NCBI GenBank assembly: GCA_007449985.2
Contig: VIIQ02000192.1
Coordinates: 1 to 64,000 of the forward strand
Reading direction: 5' to 3'
Length of the DNA stretch: 64,000 nt
DNA from: Desmodesmus armatus
Lineage: Eukaryota; Chlorophyta; Chlorophyceae; Sphaeropleales; Scenedesmaceae
The notes beneath the pieces were generated by a model. The model saw only the letters and a program-made list of their open reading frames with translations. It searched no databases and was not told where the DNA came from. The position numbers and the translations under genes are program-made. Below, in pieces: positions 22,670-35,100 of the stretch. Each line of letters starts with the position of its first letter. Position 1 is the stretch's first letter.

Positions 22670-25190
22670 TGATCTCAACCACTACTATCAACACTGCGGC
22701 CCACCTCATGATCAGCTTCCTCATGATCATCTTCATCTGCATGGGCATGCTCGCGGTAGTGATCCTTGTTCTTCGAGTATGCATTCTCATCCTCCTCTTC
22801 GTCGTAGCTTTGGGCTTTGGGGTCTTGGACAGCTTTGTAGCTGTACTCTGCTGTGGCTTGAGGCAGGGCGGTTGTTGGGGCCTGGTCTTGCTCTGCCTGC
22901 GCAGCAGCGAGGGTAAGGGGTCAAGGCCATGGCAGACAGACAGGTCAGAGATGTTGATGTTGTCTGCATGCAGTGACAGCTGCTGCAAGTCAAGTGAGTG
23001 GGTCAACACTGGGGTCAAGCAAGCCATGCAAGCCTTGCACATGCAACTGTCAAAGCTGGGGAGCAATCACAGTAGCACCCTGGGGAGCTCGTTGCAGCTG
23101 CAGCTGCATGTTGCTGTCTGAATAGCTCACATGTTTTAATAGCTTGGCATACATGCATATCATAAGCCAGTGCTCGGGATCAGCTGGGCAATACAAGGGT
23201 GCTGCCTAGACCAACGCAGGACTCTCAAGGCCTTCCAAAGCTGCTCGGCAACATAGCCGGAAAGGTACAATACATCGTACTATTACTGTACGATGTACTG
23301 GACACAGCTAGCCTCCAGTACTGCAAGAGCTGCGCATGCGGCATGCGGCATGCCCCAGCAGGGCTTGTCATCATCAACACCTTATGGACTCACCGCTGTC
23401 GACTGCGCTTCCGCATTGATCGCAGCTGCTACCAGAACCAGTATCACCACCGTTATCAGACATTTCAGCTCCATTAAGCGTGAGGGAGGTCCCCAGATCC
23501 ACCTGTGGATACTTTTCACTCAACTGATTCGCGGGAGTGCTTTTGATGTGCTCAGAGAGCTTATGTTTCCATTGGGCAACTTGAACGATGAAGAACGTAT
23601 CAAAGCCATGGCCTGGACGACACAGAACTGGTGAAACTTTTGAAACAGCAAGGCCTGCGAGTCAGTCATGCGCGGGCAGTGCACCAACAGATGCAGACGC
23701 GCATAACTCCCAAACCAACGTTTTACACGTTTATAATGTGAGCGTATTCTGTTGTACACCACATGAGAAGCCGACAAAAGGCTGGTTGTTATGGTCATAC
23801 AGCAGTAGAGGGGGTTACACTGTGCTGCTGTTGCTGCTGGTGTGCTGATGTCTACTTCGTGAACAGCGCAGTCTGACTGCAGAGGTAGCAACAAGTACTG
23901 AACACATATGCATATGATGCAGCACCGTGCGTTGACAGTACTGTACCAGTACACGTACAGTACTGTCCTTCCAGTCCCCACAGCCACTTCAATGCAGCAT
24001 GTCGCTCAAACCGTGACTGCCTTGTTTCATCTTCAAGCAACACGCCGAGAGTATTCAGGGGTTCACCCCTCATTCAGGCTGAACCACCACGGCTGCATCA
24101 CCAGATCACTGCCGTAACTGCCAAACACACTGCTGTGCCTACCCGTGCCGGCAACGTGGCACCACCCACACAACGCCATGCGACCAGCGTGGCTTGGGAG
24201 TCGCATGTGCATCGTGCAACAGTGCCATGCATGGCGCACCTCACCAAGACTTCACATGTCCAAACCATCGCTTCTTAGTCTGGAAAAACCACCCGCAAAG
24301 CAAAGCCAGCAACACTGCCTGAGCTGGGCAACCCAGCATTTTTACATGTACAACTTTGACACAAGTCCCAGCGGTGGAACGTAGCCTGAGCAGACCGGCC
24401 AGGGCAGCACGCACATCTTCTGCCCACACTGCCGGCAGGAAACCCCCCCAAAATGGTACATTGACATGGTTATAGTTCAGGACGCGCCTGTACATCTCAC
24501 GACCACCCTTACAGAAACACCCTCACAAGACAAGTCTGAAGATGGAACCTCCCTGGTGACAAAATAGAGGGAACCACAACAGACAAAAACACAACAGATC
24601 TGTCTTGAGAAAAGGACCAGCTCTCTTAGCCTCTCTGGCCCTCTCCTACTCAGCTGAAGATGCAACAGACATGTATGCAGCACAGTCCTATCCTACTGTT
24701 GCAAAAGTTGCGGCGGCGGCCAGTGCTTTGCACACAGGCTTGTGCTGCTTCCACGCCGCCCGCTGACAGTCCCGCCCACAGTAGCGAGCCGTGCGGCACT
24801 TTGCGCACATGCAGCTGCGCCCTGACACCAGCCGCACTTCGGTGGGGCTGCTGAGGTTTCCACAGCCTGGGTTGTTGCAGAAGTGACGCGCAGCAATGCT
24901 GCTGAGCCTTTTCCCGGTTGCCTTCAGCTGACGCACGAGTGCTGTGAGGGAAGCATCTGTCAGCCCCTGCTGCGTCCCCTGCTGGGCTGCTAGCAACGCC
25001 TGCAGCCGCTGCTGCAGCTGCTGCGGTGCACAACCTGCAGCTTCCAGCTGTGCAAGCGCGGCAGGCGCCTCAACACCACCCACCCACTCAGACACCGTTG
25101 CTGCCAAGCTTTCCAAAAGTCAGCAGGCTGAGTGGCTGCCCCTGAGCGCAACCCAGGGACACATACGAGTGCCGCACTGTGCATATGTAG
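22670..25190 (-). repeat. inverted segmental duplication, minus arm
   Basis: Read on the minus strand this segment matches 55985-58610 on the plus strand over its whole length. It covers the MYND 3' end, the AGACAGATCTGTT region, the TTGCCGGCACGGGTAGG region and both exons of the secreted-protein gene. The arms differ by point changes and a few larger indels. For example, the plus arm lacks about 125 bp after TGCTCAGGCTACG. Confidence 0.92.
22705..23474 (-). CDS. small secreted acidic/His-rich protein, copy 1
   Basis: Exon 1, 23474-23394: a 27-residue signal peptide (MELKCLITVVILVLVAAAIN...) ending at GCG/gtgagt. Exon 2, 22896-22705: 64 residues after a GCGCAG acceptor, phase 0, with QDQAPTTALPQATAEYSY, QDPKAQSYDEEEDENAYS and HYREHAHADEDDHEEADHE, then a GAG/gtgggc donor. 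Further exons are implied but not found. The extracellular, His/Asp/Glu-rich tail could bind metal; that is inference only. The paralogue at 57829-58597 has the same structure. Homology upstream of the ATG is out of frame between the copies, which supports this start. Confidence 0.65.
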
Positions 25191-27953
25191 CTGAGTTCCC
25201 CTCCGCTGCTGCTCTTGCTGCGGCAGTCTTCCCGACCTCAGCAGCAGCAGCTCTGGCGCCTGCTGCTGCAGCTGCTCTGCCCACTGCAGGCAGCAGCGCC
25301 CAAAGATCACAAGGCTGGGTAGGTAGTCCACAGCAGGCTGCTGATCTGTTGCTGCTGCTGACGGTCTTGGTGGTTGCCATAGCAGCCCCACAGCTGCTTG
25401 CCCAGCTGCTAAGCAGCACCTGCCTGCTGTCTGCCACCCCAACGTTTCACCCTGGCCCGGCTGTGCTCCTGCGCCTGTGCTGCTTCCCACCTTCAGCACT
25501 GTGCTGAGCAGGCTGTACAGCTGCCGCTGCTCTTGCGCCAGCGCCACAGGCCCTCGAAGGCCCATGTGCTGCACAAACCATCCGCAATCTGAAACCGTTG
25601 GGTTGAGTGAAAGCAGCACCAACCTACACGATGGGCCGATGTCTTCGCAAGCATCTGCGATGCTGATCGTGCCGCTCTCCACTGCCGCTGCGACCGAACG
25701 CAACCCAGCCTCAAAGGCGGCCCCAAACTTGACGAGTCTCTTGGCCAACCGTGGCACTGAGACCGAGCTGTAACTGCCACGGAGGCTACACGGCAGACTT
25801 GTCGCGGAGCGGGGCGTCGTGAAGTGACCCGCCCCGCTGCTATACCTCCAGCTCATGCGAGGCAGCTGAGTCATCAGCTGCAGCAACTGCTCAGTACACG
25901 TCACCCTCGCCAGCGCGGTCAATCAAGACCACTGCTGCTGCTGTCGGTCGTCGCGGCGATCGCCGACGACCCTGCTGCTGCTGCCGCTGCTTTTGCTGCT
26001 TCTGCCGAATCTGCTGCTTCTGCTGCTGGTGTTCGGGGCGTCTGGAGCAGTAGCTGGTCTGCCAGCTGCAGCAGCTCATCCAGAAACCCCCTCACCCAAG
26101 GAGCAGCAGGCGGTGCTGCAGGTACGCCCATGTACTGCAGTTGTGTGTACAGCCGATCACACCCTGAAAGGATATGGTTGCTCAGCAGAAGCAGATTCTG
26201 CAGCAGCTCCTGCGCCTGCTGCTGCTGCTGCAGCTGCAACACCAGCTCTTGCCCGCTGGGTGACAGCAGGTTGTTAGCACATGCCAGCACCACAGTTGGC
26301 AGCAGCTGCCGCAGCTGCTGCTCAAACTGCCACCGCTGCAGCTGTTCTGGGGCGCTGGCACAGGTGGCACAATGCTGCACTGGTGCTGCAAACAGTTGAC
26401 AACATAAACGAGCTGCAACATACAGGTCCCTGAACAGTTCGCGGAAACTTGACTGCAAAGGGTCCCAGCCCAGCACCTCACCAGCTAAACCTAGCAGCTG
26501 TAGCAGCTGCAGCTGGCATGCGCTTGGGGTGTACATTACCAGCCTGACGCTGCTGCTGCTGCTGGTGGTGGCGGTGGCAGTGCTGGCGGTGGTGGTGGTG
26601 GTGGCAACACAACCAGCACCTGAGGCCCTCTGCTGCTGTCGTTCCTGCGGCGTTGGGCTGCCGCTGCTGCCACTGCTTCGGGAGGCGCTGCTGCGGTTGC
26701 TGCAGTTGCTGTAGCTGCTTTCACTGGTGCTGGTGCTGGTGCCGCTGCTTTCAATTGCGCTGCCACTGCCGCTGCTGCTTTGGATGGCATCTCCCTTCAC
26801 AACACACTGCTGCCCTTTCTGTGCCGCCACAGCCTTGTCAAAAGACGCGACCAACAGCACCAGCACTGAAGCAGCACAGGGCAGCATGTGAGGTGACTGC
26901 AGCAAGTCCTGCAGCTCCCCTGCTGTGATCCCCTCCCCTTGCTGCCTTGTGCCTGCCACAGCCGCTGCAGTCAAAACTTGGACACCCAGTGCGCGCGCCG
27001 CTTCGTGGCTTCTCTGCAGTTTCTGCCGCAGGACGTCTGCTTGCTGCGGCGTGCGCTCCTGCACCGTTGGCAGTACATGCTGCACCACTGTGCTGACATG
27101 CTGCAGGACAGCTAGGACCAGCTGCATGGCTGCGTCTGCATGCCCAGTGGCACCCCACAGCCACTCTGCAGGAGTCGCATTGGTCTCCTCGCCCAACCAA
27201 AGCGCCCTCAGGCGCTTGTGCACGTGCGCGACAGTCGTAAACCACTGGTAAGAGGCTTCGTAATCTGTGAACTGCTCAACGTCTGCGCTTGCTGCGTCCC
27301 AACCACCGTTGTCGCAGCGTGCATGTCTGCAGCTAATGCTGTCATCAGCGTTGCCAGCTGCTGCAGCACCCCCGACTGCTGCAGCTGCTGCCGTATGCTG
27401 CTGCCCATGCTGCTGACACTGCTGTCGCTGTGGAAGCAGATATCTGCATGCAATACCCTGATAAGAAGCAGATCTAGGAAATCCAAGGCTGTATGTGTGA
27501 CTGGTGACTTCCAGCTGTGGTGTACTGCTGAGGCCAAGGCGGTACCAATCTGCAATGGGACCTGCACAATAGAGTAGCCGGGTTCAGTTGTGCTGTACAT
27601 CACTGGTCATCATTATAAACTTGCACTCAATTATGCAGGTGTGAGGCTCGATGAGTCAAGTTGAGTGCTCTAGGAGCTTTGCCCTGTAAGCAATACCGTA
27701 TAACGGTTCCAGTTCCAGTGACCCAAGCATGTTTCAGTGACCCAGCATATGAATTGATTTCACTCACCTTCAGCTGCTGCACCAGCTTCTTCCAGACTGC
27801 TTTCGGCTGAGATGGAAGCTCCTCAAGCTTGTCAATCAGGGAGTTCACATGCAGCAACGCTGCCTTGGCCTCTGCACTGCCGTGCTGCAGGGTGCTGCAG
27901 TCCAATAGCAGCTTGGCAGCCTTGTCCCACATACCAGCAACGTTGGTAACCAT
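24688..27953 (-). CDS. MYND zinc-finger protein
   Basis: Exon 1, 27953-27768: MVTNVAGMWDKAAKLLLDC to VQQLK, 62 residues, then gtgagt. The next coding part starts at 27561 (VPLQIGTALASAV). A long middle part covers about 27300-25930 with Leu/Gln-rich helical stretches and a Ser/Thr-rich low-complexity insert near 26750-26530. It continues through LAKRLVKFG and YLPSLVIFGRCCLQW (about 25740-25280) to the MYND finger, CAKCRTARYCGRDCQRAAW then KQHKPVC, near 24770, and the TAG at 24688. MYND fingers bind proline-rich protein partners; the role here is unknown. Frames shift by one base near 27300, near 25921 and near 25110, so a continuous protein needs three small corrections or unseen introns. The general layout matches a large algal MYND family as I remember it. 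Confidence 0.82.
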
Positions 27954-29470
27954 GCCTGCATATCAGACGTGTTGGGAGCATTTCTACGTCTGGTACACGT
28001 CTTGTTAGCGTTGGGGTGATAAAGCATGAGCTCGCTCGTTCCCACCTGAAAGCAGGGCTACTGTTGAACAGCGCAGAGCCTGTTGACACTGTGATCAAGA
28101 TCAGGTTCTAGATTATCAGCTGCAATGCTAGGTGACCAGCTCCAATGCATTATCAGCTCATATGCAAGCGCTGTGCCGAGTTTGATGTATCGCACTGCAA
28201 CTGTACTTAGCTGCTTGCTGCGCCAACCAACGGCAGCCCTGGTGATGCACTGCAAGGCAAAAACTTGCATATGTCAGGACAGAGTGTTGAATGGGCAGCA
28301 CGCCATGCAGTGCGTCATACCGTATCGGTCTTTCCAAGAAATGACAGAAAGTGGCAGTGCGCAAACGCACTCCGTTGCACTGCTTAGCCATTCTCGATGC
28401 TGTTTTTGTTTAAACACTTGTTAGCAGCCGAAGTGGCTGTGACTGTCACACTTTGGCGGGAACTGAAGTTGTGCCGATAGGACAGCAGCCCGGGCTGGCT
28501 CCGTACGGTACATAAGGTACTCACAGCCAATCAGGATCACAATACGCTGTCTTGTACAATTGGTGCTTTCTCACATCACCAACCCAACTGCATGACCACT
28601 GTCAGCATCTGCCTGTGTGGCTGCACTGCACTGAATGCACGAGGGTGTTTGACGATTAATGACAGAATTTACTCCTCACGCCGCGGCTGTGGCTGGTATG
28701 TTGCAGCGACGGCAGCAACCAGCTTTCGCCTCACCATCCTCTTGACATCTGCCTTGCAAGGGTGGCCTCTCTGGCCCCCTGCCACAGAACCGACCAGCCA
28801 CCATGACAGGAGCAAACCTGCTGGTGTCTCAAAGCCATGACCACCACACCCAGGGGGGCCGAGGCACTCACTGGCTGCACAGTGCGGAGCCGCAGTTAAG
28901 TTGACGACAAGTTACGTTTCAAAAGTGAGACAGATTGTGATCTGGGAGTGGATCCACCAGAGCACATAACCAGTCACTCTATGGTGTGCAGACACTATAC
29001 TAGGCAGCCACCGGCCAAACACACCAGATCTGCTCTGGAGCAAGCTGCTTCCTCAAGAGCTGCCTGATCCCCAGCAAAGGCACTGCAACTTGCCCGTGAT
29101 GGGGACTTCGAGCACCCGTGCTACGGCAGCACGGTACCGTGTTGGGCACTGGTGCCTCTCTGTCAAGCTTCCTGGATGAACCAGCCAGGGCACGGACCCC
29201 CATGCTCAACCCATTATACCTCAGGTGAGCATAATGACTTTCCAGCATATATACAGATGCCATCATGATGATTCATGTACGCAGGTGTACACAGGTATAC
29301 GTTGCCGCGCGTTGCTGTACAAAGCTGTACATTCCAATCCACTGTCTGACACACTGTGACTCAACAATCCGTTGACACCATAGGGCTGCTGCAGCACTGC
29401 AGCATCCGAGTATGAAGGCCAATAAACACATGCCCCTGACAGCTACTCTTGAGACACACAGTACATGCAG

Positions 29471-29507
<37 letters not shown>

Positions 29508-29741
29508 CCCGCCCTTTATCGCTGCACAAACACAGTGTTTCACTACCAGACATAAGGTCCTGCCAACTGACCCAGACTGTGAACAGTTCAATACTTCAAA
29601 ACAGTGACCGTAAGGTTGCTGCTTGCCCCAACTATGCACAAAGGAGTGCTGTTGATACACCACCAGTCCCACTTTGTGGATGCCTTCCATGTACGCTGCT
29701 CCATTTGCGGAGCCAGTCTGACAGCATGCAACAGGCTGCTG
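27954..29741. other. intergenic, no gene seen; C36 run
   Basis: Upstream of the MYND gene and downstream of the hypothetical gene on the same strand. No exon chain was found. A run of 36 consecutive C residues spans 29471-29506, the longest pure homopolymer noticed in the window. Confidence 0.5.
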
Positions 29742-30590
29742 CTACACCCCACCATATGCTGTTCGTTGGCATCTACCAGCATCCAGCGCTGCTGTGATGC
29801 CTTGCGCTCCCGTTTTCAAACAGGAAACAGTTGAAACCCTGCTGGTGCTGCTGCTTGTGCTGGCCCCCTCTCCCTCCTGCTGCCGCTGCCTCCTGATGGC
29901 CTCACTCCTGCAGGACACACAGCACAGCACAGCACAGCACATAGGGGACAGCTGGTGAGCTGATGCTGTTGTGCGTAAAAAGAGTCAGGGATTTTCCACA
30001 TCAGTTTGGATGGGACAATGGCCCAGCAAAGTCCCCTCCGGCTGCTTCCCTCAGCACAGGTGCTGACTGCATCCTGCTGCATCTCAAAATCAAATGCACT
30101 GTGTGCTCCTAATCTCAAGGCCTGTGCTTGTCGTGCATTACTAATTACTGCGGCAGTCAAGCAGACAGCCAGACATGACCCAAAGTCTCACCACCCACCC
30201 CCTAGCACCACTAACACTCACATGCCCATGATTGCATTGAGGGCATACAGCTCCAGCCGCTGCCGCTCCCTGAACCGCTGCTGTGACATGCTGTGGGGCA
30301 GGGCCAGCATGGCCTTGACACTGCTGGGTAGCTGAAGGTGCTGCACCAGGTGCGGGCCAGGAACCGGCCCAGCAGGACCACTGCTGCCGCAGCTGCTGGT
30401 GCTGCTGCTGCTGCAGCTGTGGGTGCTGCTGCTGTGGTTACCACTGCTGTGATTTCTGCTGTAGGTGCAGCTGCTGTTTGCCTTGTGAGCGGTCCGTGCA
30501 GCAGCTATGCCAAGTGGAGGCAGGGGGATGGTGCTGCCAGAATGGAAGGATACTGGGGCCGTTTGGAGGGGGAGAGCTGCCTTCTGTCAG
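29742..30590 (-). CDS. hypothetical protein, 3' exons
   Basis: Two exons join in phase. The first is open from about 30585 and ends at 30222 (GGC AT/gtgagt), with HLQLPSSVKAMLALPHS, MSQQRFRERQRLELYALNA and IMG. The second is 29907-29742 (G AGT GAG..., giving MSEAIRRQRQQEGEG) and stops at 29742. The upstream part is Ser/Pro/Asn-rich. More upstream exons with Gln tracts (around 30890-30960) are likely but not resolved. The charged RFRERQRLELYALNAIMG stretch is probably helical. No family is recognised. Confidence 0.42.
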
Positions 30591-30626
30591 TGCGCTGCTC
30601 CTGCTGCTGCTGGTAGCCGCCAGCTG

Positions 30627-30897
30627 TCAGCTTAGCTCTGCTGCCACTGACTTCCCTTGTGTGTGTTGTGACAGCGCCAACAACTGGCATGGCCAGTTCA
30701 CAGCTGCTAGCCAGGATTTCAGCACCACATGTGCTGCTGCTGCTGCCTTTTGCTGCAGCATCAGCAGCTGCACCAGCAGCTGCATACCCGGGTGCCTTGG
30801 GTATCCGGGAAGCTGCTGGCTGCACCTGCAGCCCCATCTGCTGTGGTGGTGCAGAGGTGCACCCCACCTGAAGCATCTCATGCTGCTCGATGGGTGC

Positions 30898-30932
<35 letters not shown>

Positions 30933-31232
30933 TGGCTCATGGTGTACTGTCAGCACAGCAGCTTGTGGCTGCTGCTGCAAGCATGGCTGTGCTGGGCTGC
31001 TGCTCTGGGTGTTGCACTTGCACTGCACGCTGCTGCTACCGCTGGTGCTGTTGCCAGGGATTGTGCCATGTCCTGCTGCAGGTCCGACTACTGCTGCGGA
31101 CACTGGTTGAAGTGGACTGAGGTGGATGCTTTTGGCTGTGCAACAGGCTTCTACTAGCTGAATGCCCTTGGAATGGTTCAGCTTGTACACCAGCAACCCA
31201 GGCACCAGGTTGCTGCCTTGCAGGGGGCCCAT
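30627..31232 (-). other. possible Gln-rich upstream exon
   Basis: An open frame of 201 codons with a run of about 12 Gln and the stretch MRCFRWGAPLHHHSRWGC. A diverged copy of part of it lies at 31940-32100, next to the KAP 3' end. It may belong to the hypothetical gene below it or be repeat-derived, and splice joins could not be fixed. Confidence 0.25.
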
Positions 31233-31771
31233 GGAGGCTTTCTAAACACCACATGCTGCTTCTAAGCAATTTCTTGCGACATGTTTTTGATTTGCTTCAG
31301 CTGAAAGCTCGTTCGCAGATACCTTGGGAGTTTCGCGCCTTTGGCCACGTGGCGTCGAGTGTGCAGACAAAGAGTTACGAAAGAACGATACTATAACGAG
31401 AAGGCCTCGAAATCATATGTGATACGTTTCTCTGCCTTCCAACACACAACATCCACCAAACTGACAGTCCGGGTTGGGTTGTGGGCTGGTTTCACGGGAC
31501 GACAGCACCAGCACAGCCCGTCTGCTCAGGATGTGTAAAGCTAGTGAACTTTAACCCAGATTGTCTCAAAGGATGCACCACCAAGGCTTTTATGCTGTGG
31601 GGAGGTGTGGGAGGGACTGGCCCCGCCTGCCTCGGCCTGAGCTCAGGTCCTGCCTGCTCCGTAATCCAAGCACCCTGACCACTCAATGAGAAGTTTGTGG
31701 CTTGCTGCAGGCATATCTGCTTGCATCCACTGCCAGCTAGTCGCTCAAATGCCCTCATCACACACGTCATA

Positions 31772-31990
31772 TCACTGCTCAACAGCCCTCGCCTCCGACA
31801 CAAAGGCATCAAAATCAAGCACCATGCACTGCCCACCCGCCTTCAACATCCACGCCCGCCCCACACTGCCGCTGCGCACAACAGCAGTAGACCCCTCTGC
31901 TTCCGTCCCAACACCTCCTGCAGCTGCTGGTTGCCCTTTTGGCGCCGTCAATTGTTGTGGTGCAGAGGTGTACCCCACCTGACGCGCCCC
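31772..31990 (-). repeat. duplicate of KAP 3'-terminal segment
   Basis: Matches 32130-32300 and keeps the same open frame on the minus strand (GGVGTEAEGSTAV, then MLKAGGQCMVLDFDAFVSEA, then AVEQ and stop). Both copies stop at the same codon. See the finding on the KAP C terminus. Confidence 0.8.
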
Positions 31991-32171
31991 ACGCTGCTGG
32001 AGGGGCTGCTACAGCTGCTGCCGGTGCTGCTGCTGTGGCTCATGCTGCACTGGCTGCTGCTGCAAAACATGCCTGTGCTGGGGTGCAGCTGAAGCTATTG
32101 CCGCGACGCAGCAGGCTGCTGCATCACATCACTGCTCAACAGCCCCAGCCTCCGACACAAAGGCATCAAAG

Positions 32172-35100
32172 TCAAGCACCATGCACTGCCCACCCGCCTT
32201 CAACATTGAAGCCCGCCCACACTGCCGCTGCGCGCAAACAGCAGTGGACCCCTCTGCCTCCGTCCCAACACCGCCTGCAGTAGACCCCACCACTGCAGCT
32301 GCAGCCCGCCCTGCTCCTCCTCCTCCTCTCCTGCTGCTGCTGCTGAGCAAAGTACCCATTCACTGTGTCATCATCAGCGTATGGACTATACCCCTGCCCA
32401 CCACCTCCCTGGTGCCCCCCTGCAAACTGCCCCTCCATCTGCATCTGCTGCTGCTGCTGCTGCTCAACATGGTACCCACTCATGGCATCTCGCCTCTGCT
32501 GCTGCTGCCGCATGCTAGCCGACCCCTTGTCATACTCCTGCTGTGGCAGCAACGTGTTAAACGGGGGGGTGGCGACCGCATCCTGCTGCTGCTGCTGGTT
32601 GTGCAGCTGCTGTATGTATGCCTGCAGTTGCGCCTGCTGCCATGCTGCTGCTGCGGCCATGAGCTGGTGAGCTTCAGGGCCTGCCAGCTTCAGCCACTGC
32701 TGGTTGAATGCTCGAACTTCAGGCTGCGGATGGCGCCTGGTGCAACAGATGGTTTGACAGGGGGTACCAGGGATCAATCCATCAATTCCCAGCCAGTGGG
32801 ATTCAGTCCGAGCGGACTGGCCAGGCGAGCACGCAGATCCATGTTCCCATACATATGTACAAGGCAGCTCTAGTGCAGAGCTGCAGCTTACACATTCCTA
32901 CATCTCCCCCCCCCCCCCCCTCACCGGTCATGTCACCGTTGATGTCTACGATGACATCCAGGCAGCTAACCCCTCTCCCTCGCAAGGGGGGGGGGGGGCA
33001 TGTACGGGGCTGATTGGCACCCCCCCCCACACACACAAGCCTCTGCCCGTCCCAAACTCACCGGCCATGTCGTCGTTGAGGTCTATGATGACGTCCAGGC
33101 AGCTGCTGGCCACCCTGCTGACAGCAACACATGGGTCCTGAACCAGGTCTACTAGGTACATCACAACCTGCAGTGACATCAACACACAGGCACAGTCAGG
33201 CGCTCCAGTTTTCATCTGATCAAGGTGGTTGTGCAAGGTGCAGGACGGACACCACTGTGCAGGGCTCCACTACGTGCTTTCGATTTTCTCTGCACCCACC
33301 TGGTCATGTCCCAGCAGTGCTGTAGTGCTGGACGGCTGCATGAGAGCCCGCCTGAACGCCCAGCACACCTGCAGGGATCAAAATGCATGTCATCACACAC
33401 TTCAACTGTCTTTCTGGTAACAAAAGGTGGTTTCCAGCCATGTGTCAGCACAAAAACATAAGCACTGTGCGCTGGCCAGATAAACGTAAGCTTTTTTGAC
33501 AGGGTAGGTGTTTTGGCCCAGAGCGCCTGCATGCCCTGTGCATACACAGACACTCCCTGTGCCAAACACACATAAGCTTCAATGAAAGCACACATGCACA
33601 TGCTGCTCAGTGTGGGGCGGGTGATGTAGTATGTGGTTCTAAGATACAGGTCCTTGACCCACAGCGACTACAAAACACTCAGCCGGGGTAGTAGGGTGTT
33701 ACAATGCAGATGCCAGCATATGCGTCAGACCCAGTGCAGTGCAGTGCTGGCGGCGGTTGTGCTGCTGCTGCTTCCTCACCTGCAGCACAAATTCGTCATC
33801 GGACCGCTTGACAGGCAGCAGGTCAGCCAGGTGCTGCAGCTGCAGTGCACACACAGCACAGCACAGCATAGCACCCAGGTCAGCGCAGCACAACAGCAGC
33901 CAGCAGCACTTGCCACACACCACAAAACGTCCGCTGCCTGCTTCACATAGGGTCACACCTCACACCCACACACATGTTGGTGACAAATGGTGCCGACATG
34001 CTGACCATCCATCATGCCTGCCTTCCGCCCCACCCCTGTTGTCTAATGTTGAGCGTCACACAACACAAACTGGATAGAGGGTAACCTCAGCTGAACGGGC
34101 TGCTCCTGCCGCGCAGAAGACACAGCATATGTCACGCTGTATGCGCTCAGTAGGGGGGGGGGTATGCTGCTAGCGCTCATGTCTCTGTAGCGTCCAACAC
34201 GTGCGACACATGAGACTGGTGGACACTCACCAGGCCGCTGCCTGCCAGCTCCCTGTCCCCCTCCTGCCACCCCGCCAGCGCCCCCAGCAGCACCACGGCT
34301 TCAAGCAACGCATCGTCCTCCAACGACCTGGCAGTGCATGCAGCAAACAATATATACATAGCAGTGGTCAGCATTGTCAGCAGCTCCACATGTGTCACAG
34401 GACATACAGCTTGATGTCCTTAAGCGCTGCAGCCGTACTGCCAGCTGGGCTAACTGCCAGGTGTGTCAATTGATGACACATCATCAACGTGTGAGAGATG
34501 GAGAGCTGACGCGGAGTGCCAGGCACGTGAGAACGTGTGTGACTGCGCCACAGTTGCCACGTCCCACCATGCCCCAGGCGCAAGGGACACCCTAGGGGTC
34601 ATCAACGTGTGCATTTCTTGTTGAGGTCATCTTGACACACGACAATGTGCTGCTGTCACAGTGTGGCTGAAGGGCAGCACCTGAAAGCACAGTATCTGGG
34701 TCCGGGAAGGAGGGAGGGCAAAGTACAATCCGAGTCGCTTGACTTGACAGCATTGCTGGCCCACCTTGTTGAAAGCAGGCCACCAGGAATGCCAGAAACT
34801 CCTCCAGCTGGACCCCCCTGGTCAATAGCCAGGGCGCAACACCACTGCTGCTGCCATTGCTGCCACCGCTGCCGTTGTCACCTCCGCTGCGGCCGTCGCT
34901 GCCGCCGGCTGCATCCGCTGCTGTCGCGAGTGCCCCGAGTACCTCCACAAATAGCTCCGGCCCCGTCTCATGCGACTGCACGCACGATTGCAGCCACCCA
35001 TAAAAACAATACAATCAGGGTGAAGGCTTGAGCATCATCATCATCATCATCAATACACGGCTTGAGCAGAGGCGAGGACTATGAAAGAGGGGAGTGTGAG

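Noticed and set aside
24944..26399. Long plus-strand Ala/Ser/Cys-rich frames over 24.9-26.4 kb
   Set aside because: They are antisense to the MYND gene, whose minus-strand frames carry recognisable domains and a matching paralogue.
30478..31110. 210-codon plus-strand frame rich in Leu and Cys
   Set aside because: It is the complement of a CAG-type repeat region. Several frames on both strands are open for the same compositional reason, and none has exon structure on the plus strand.
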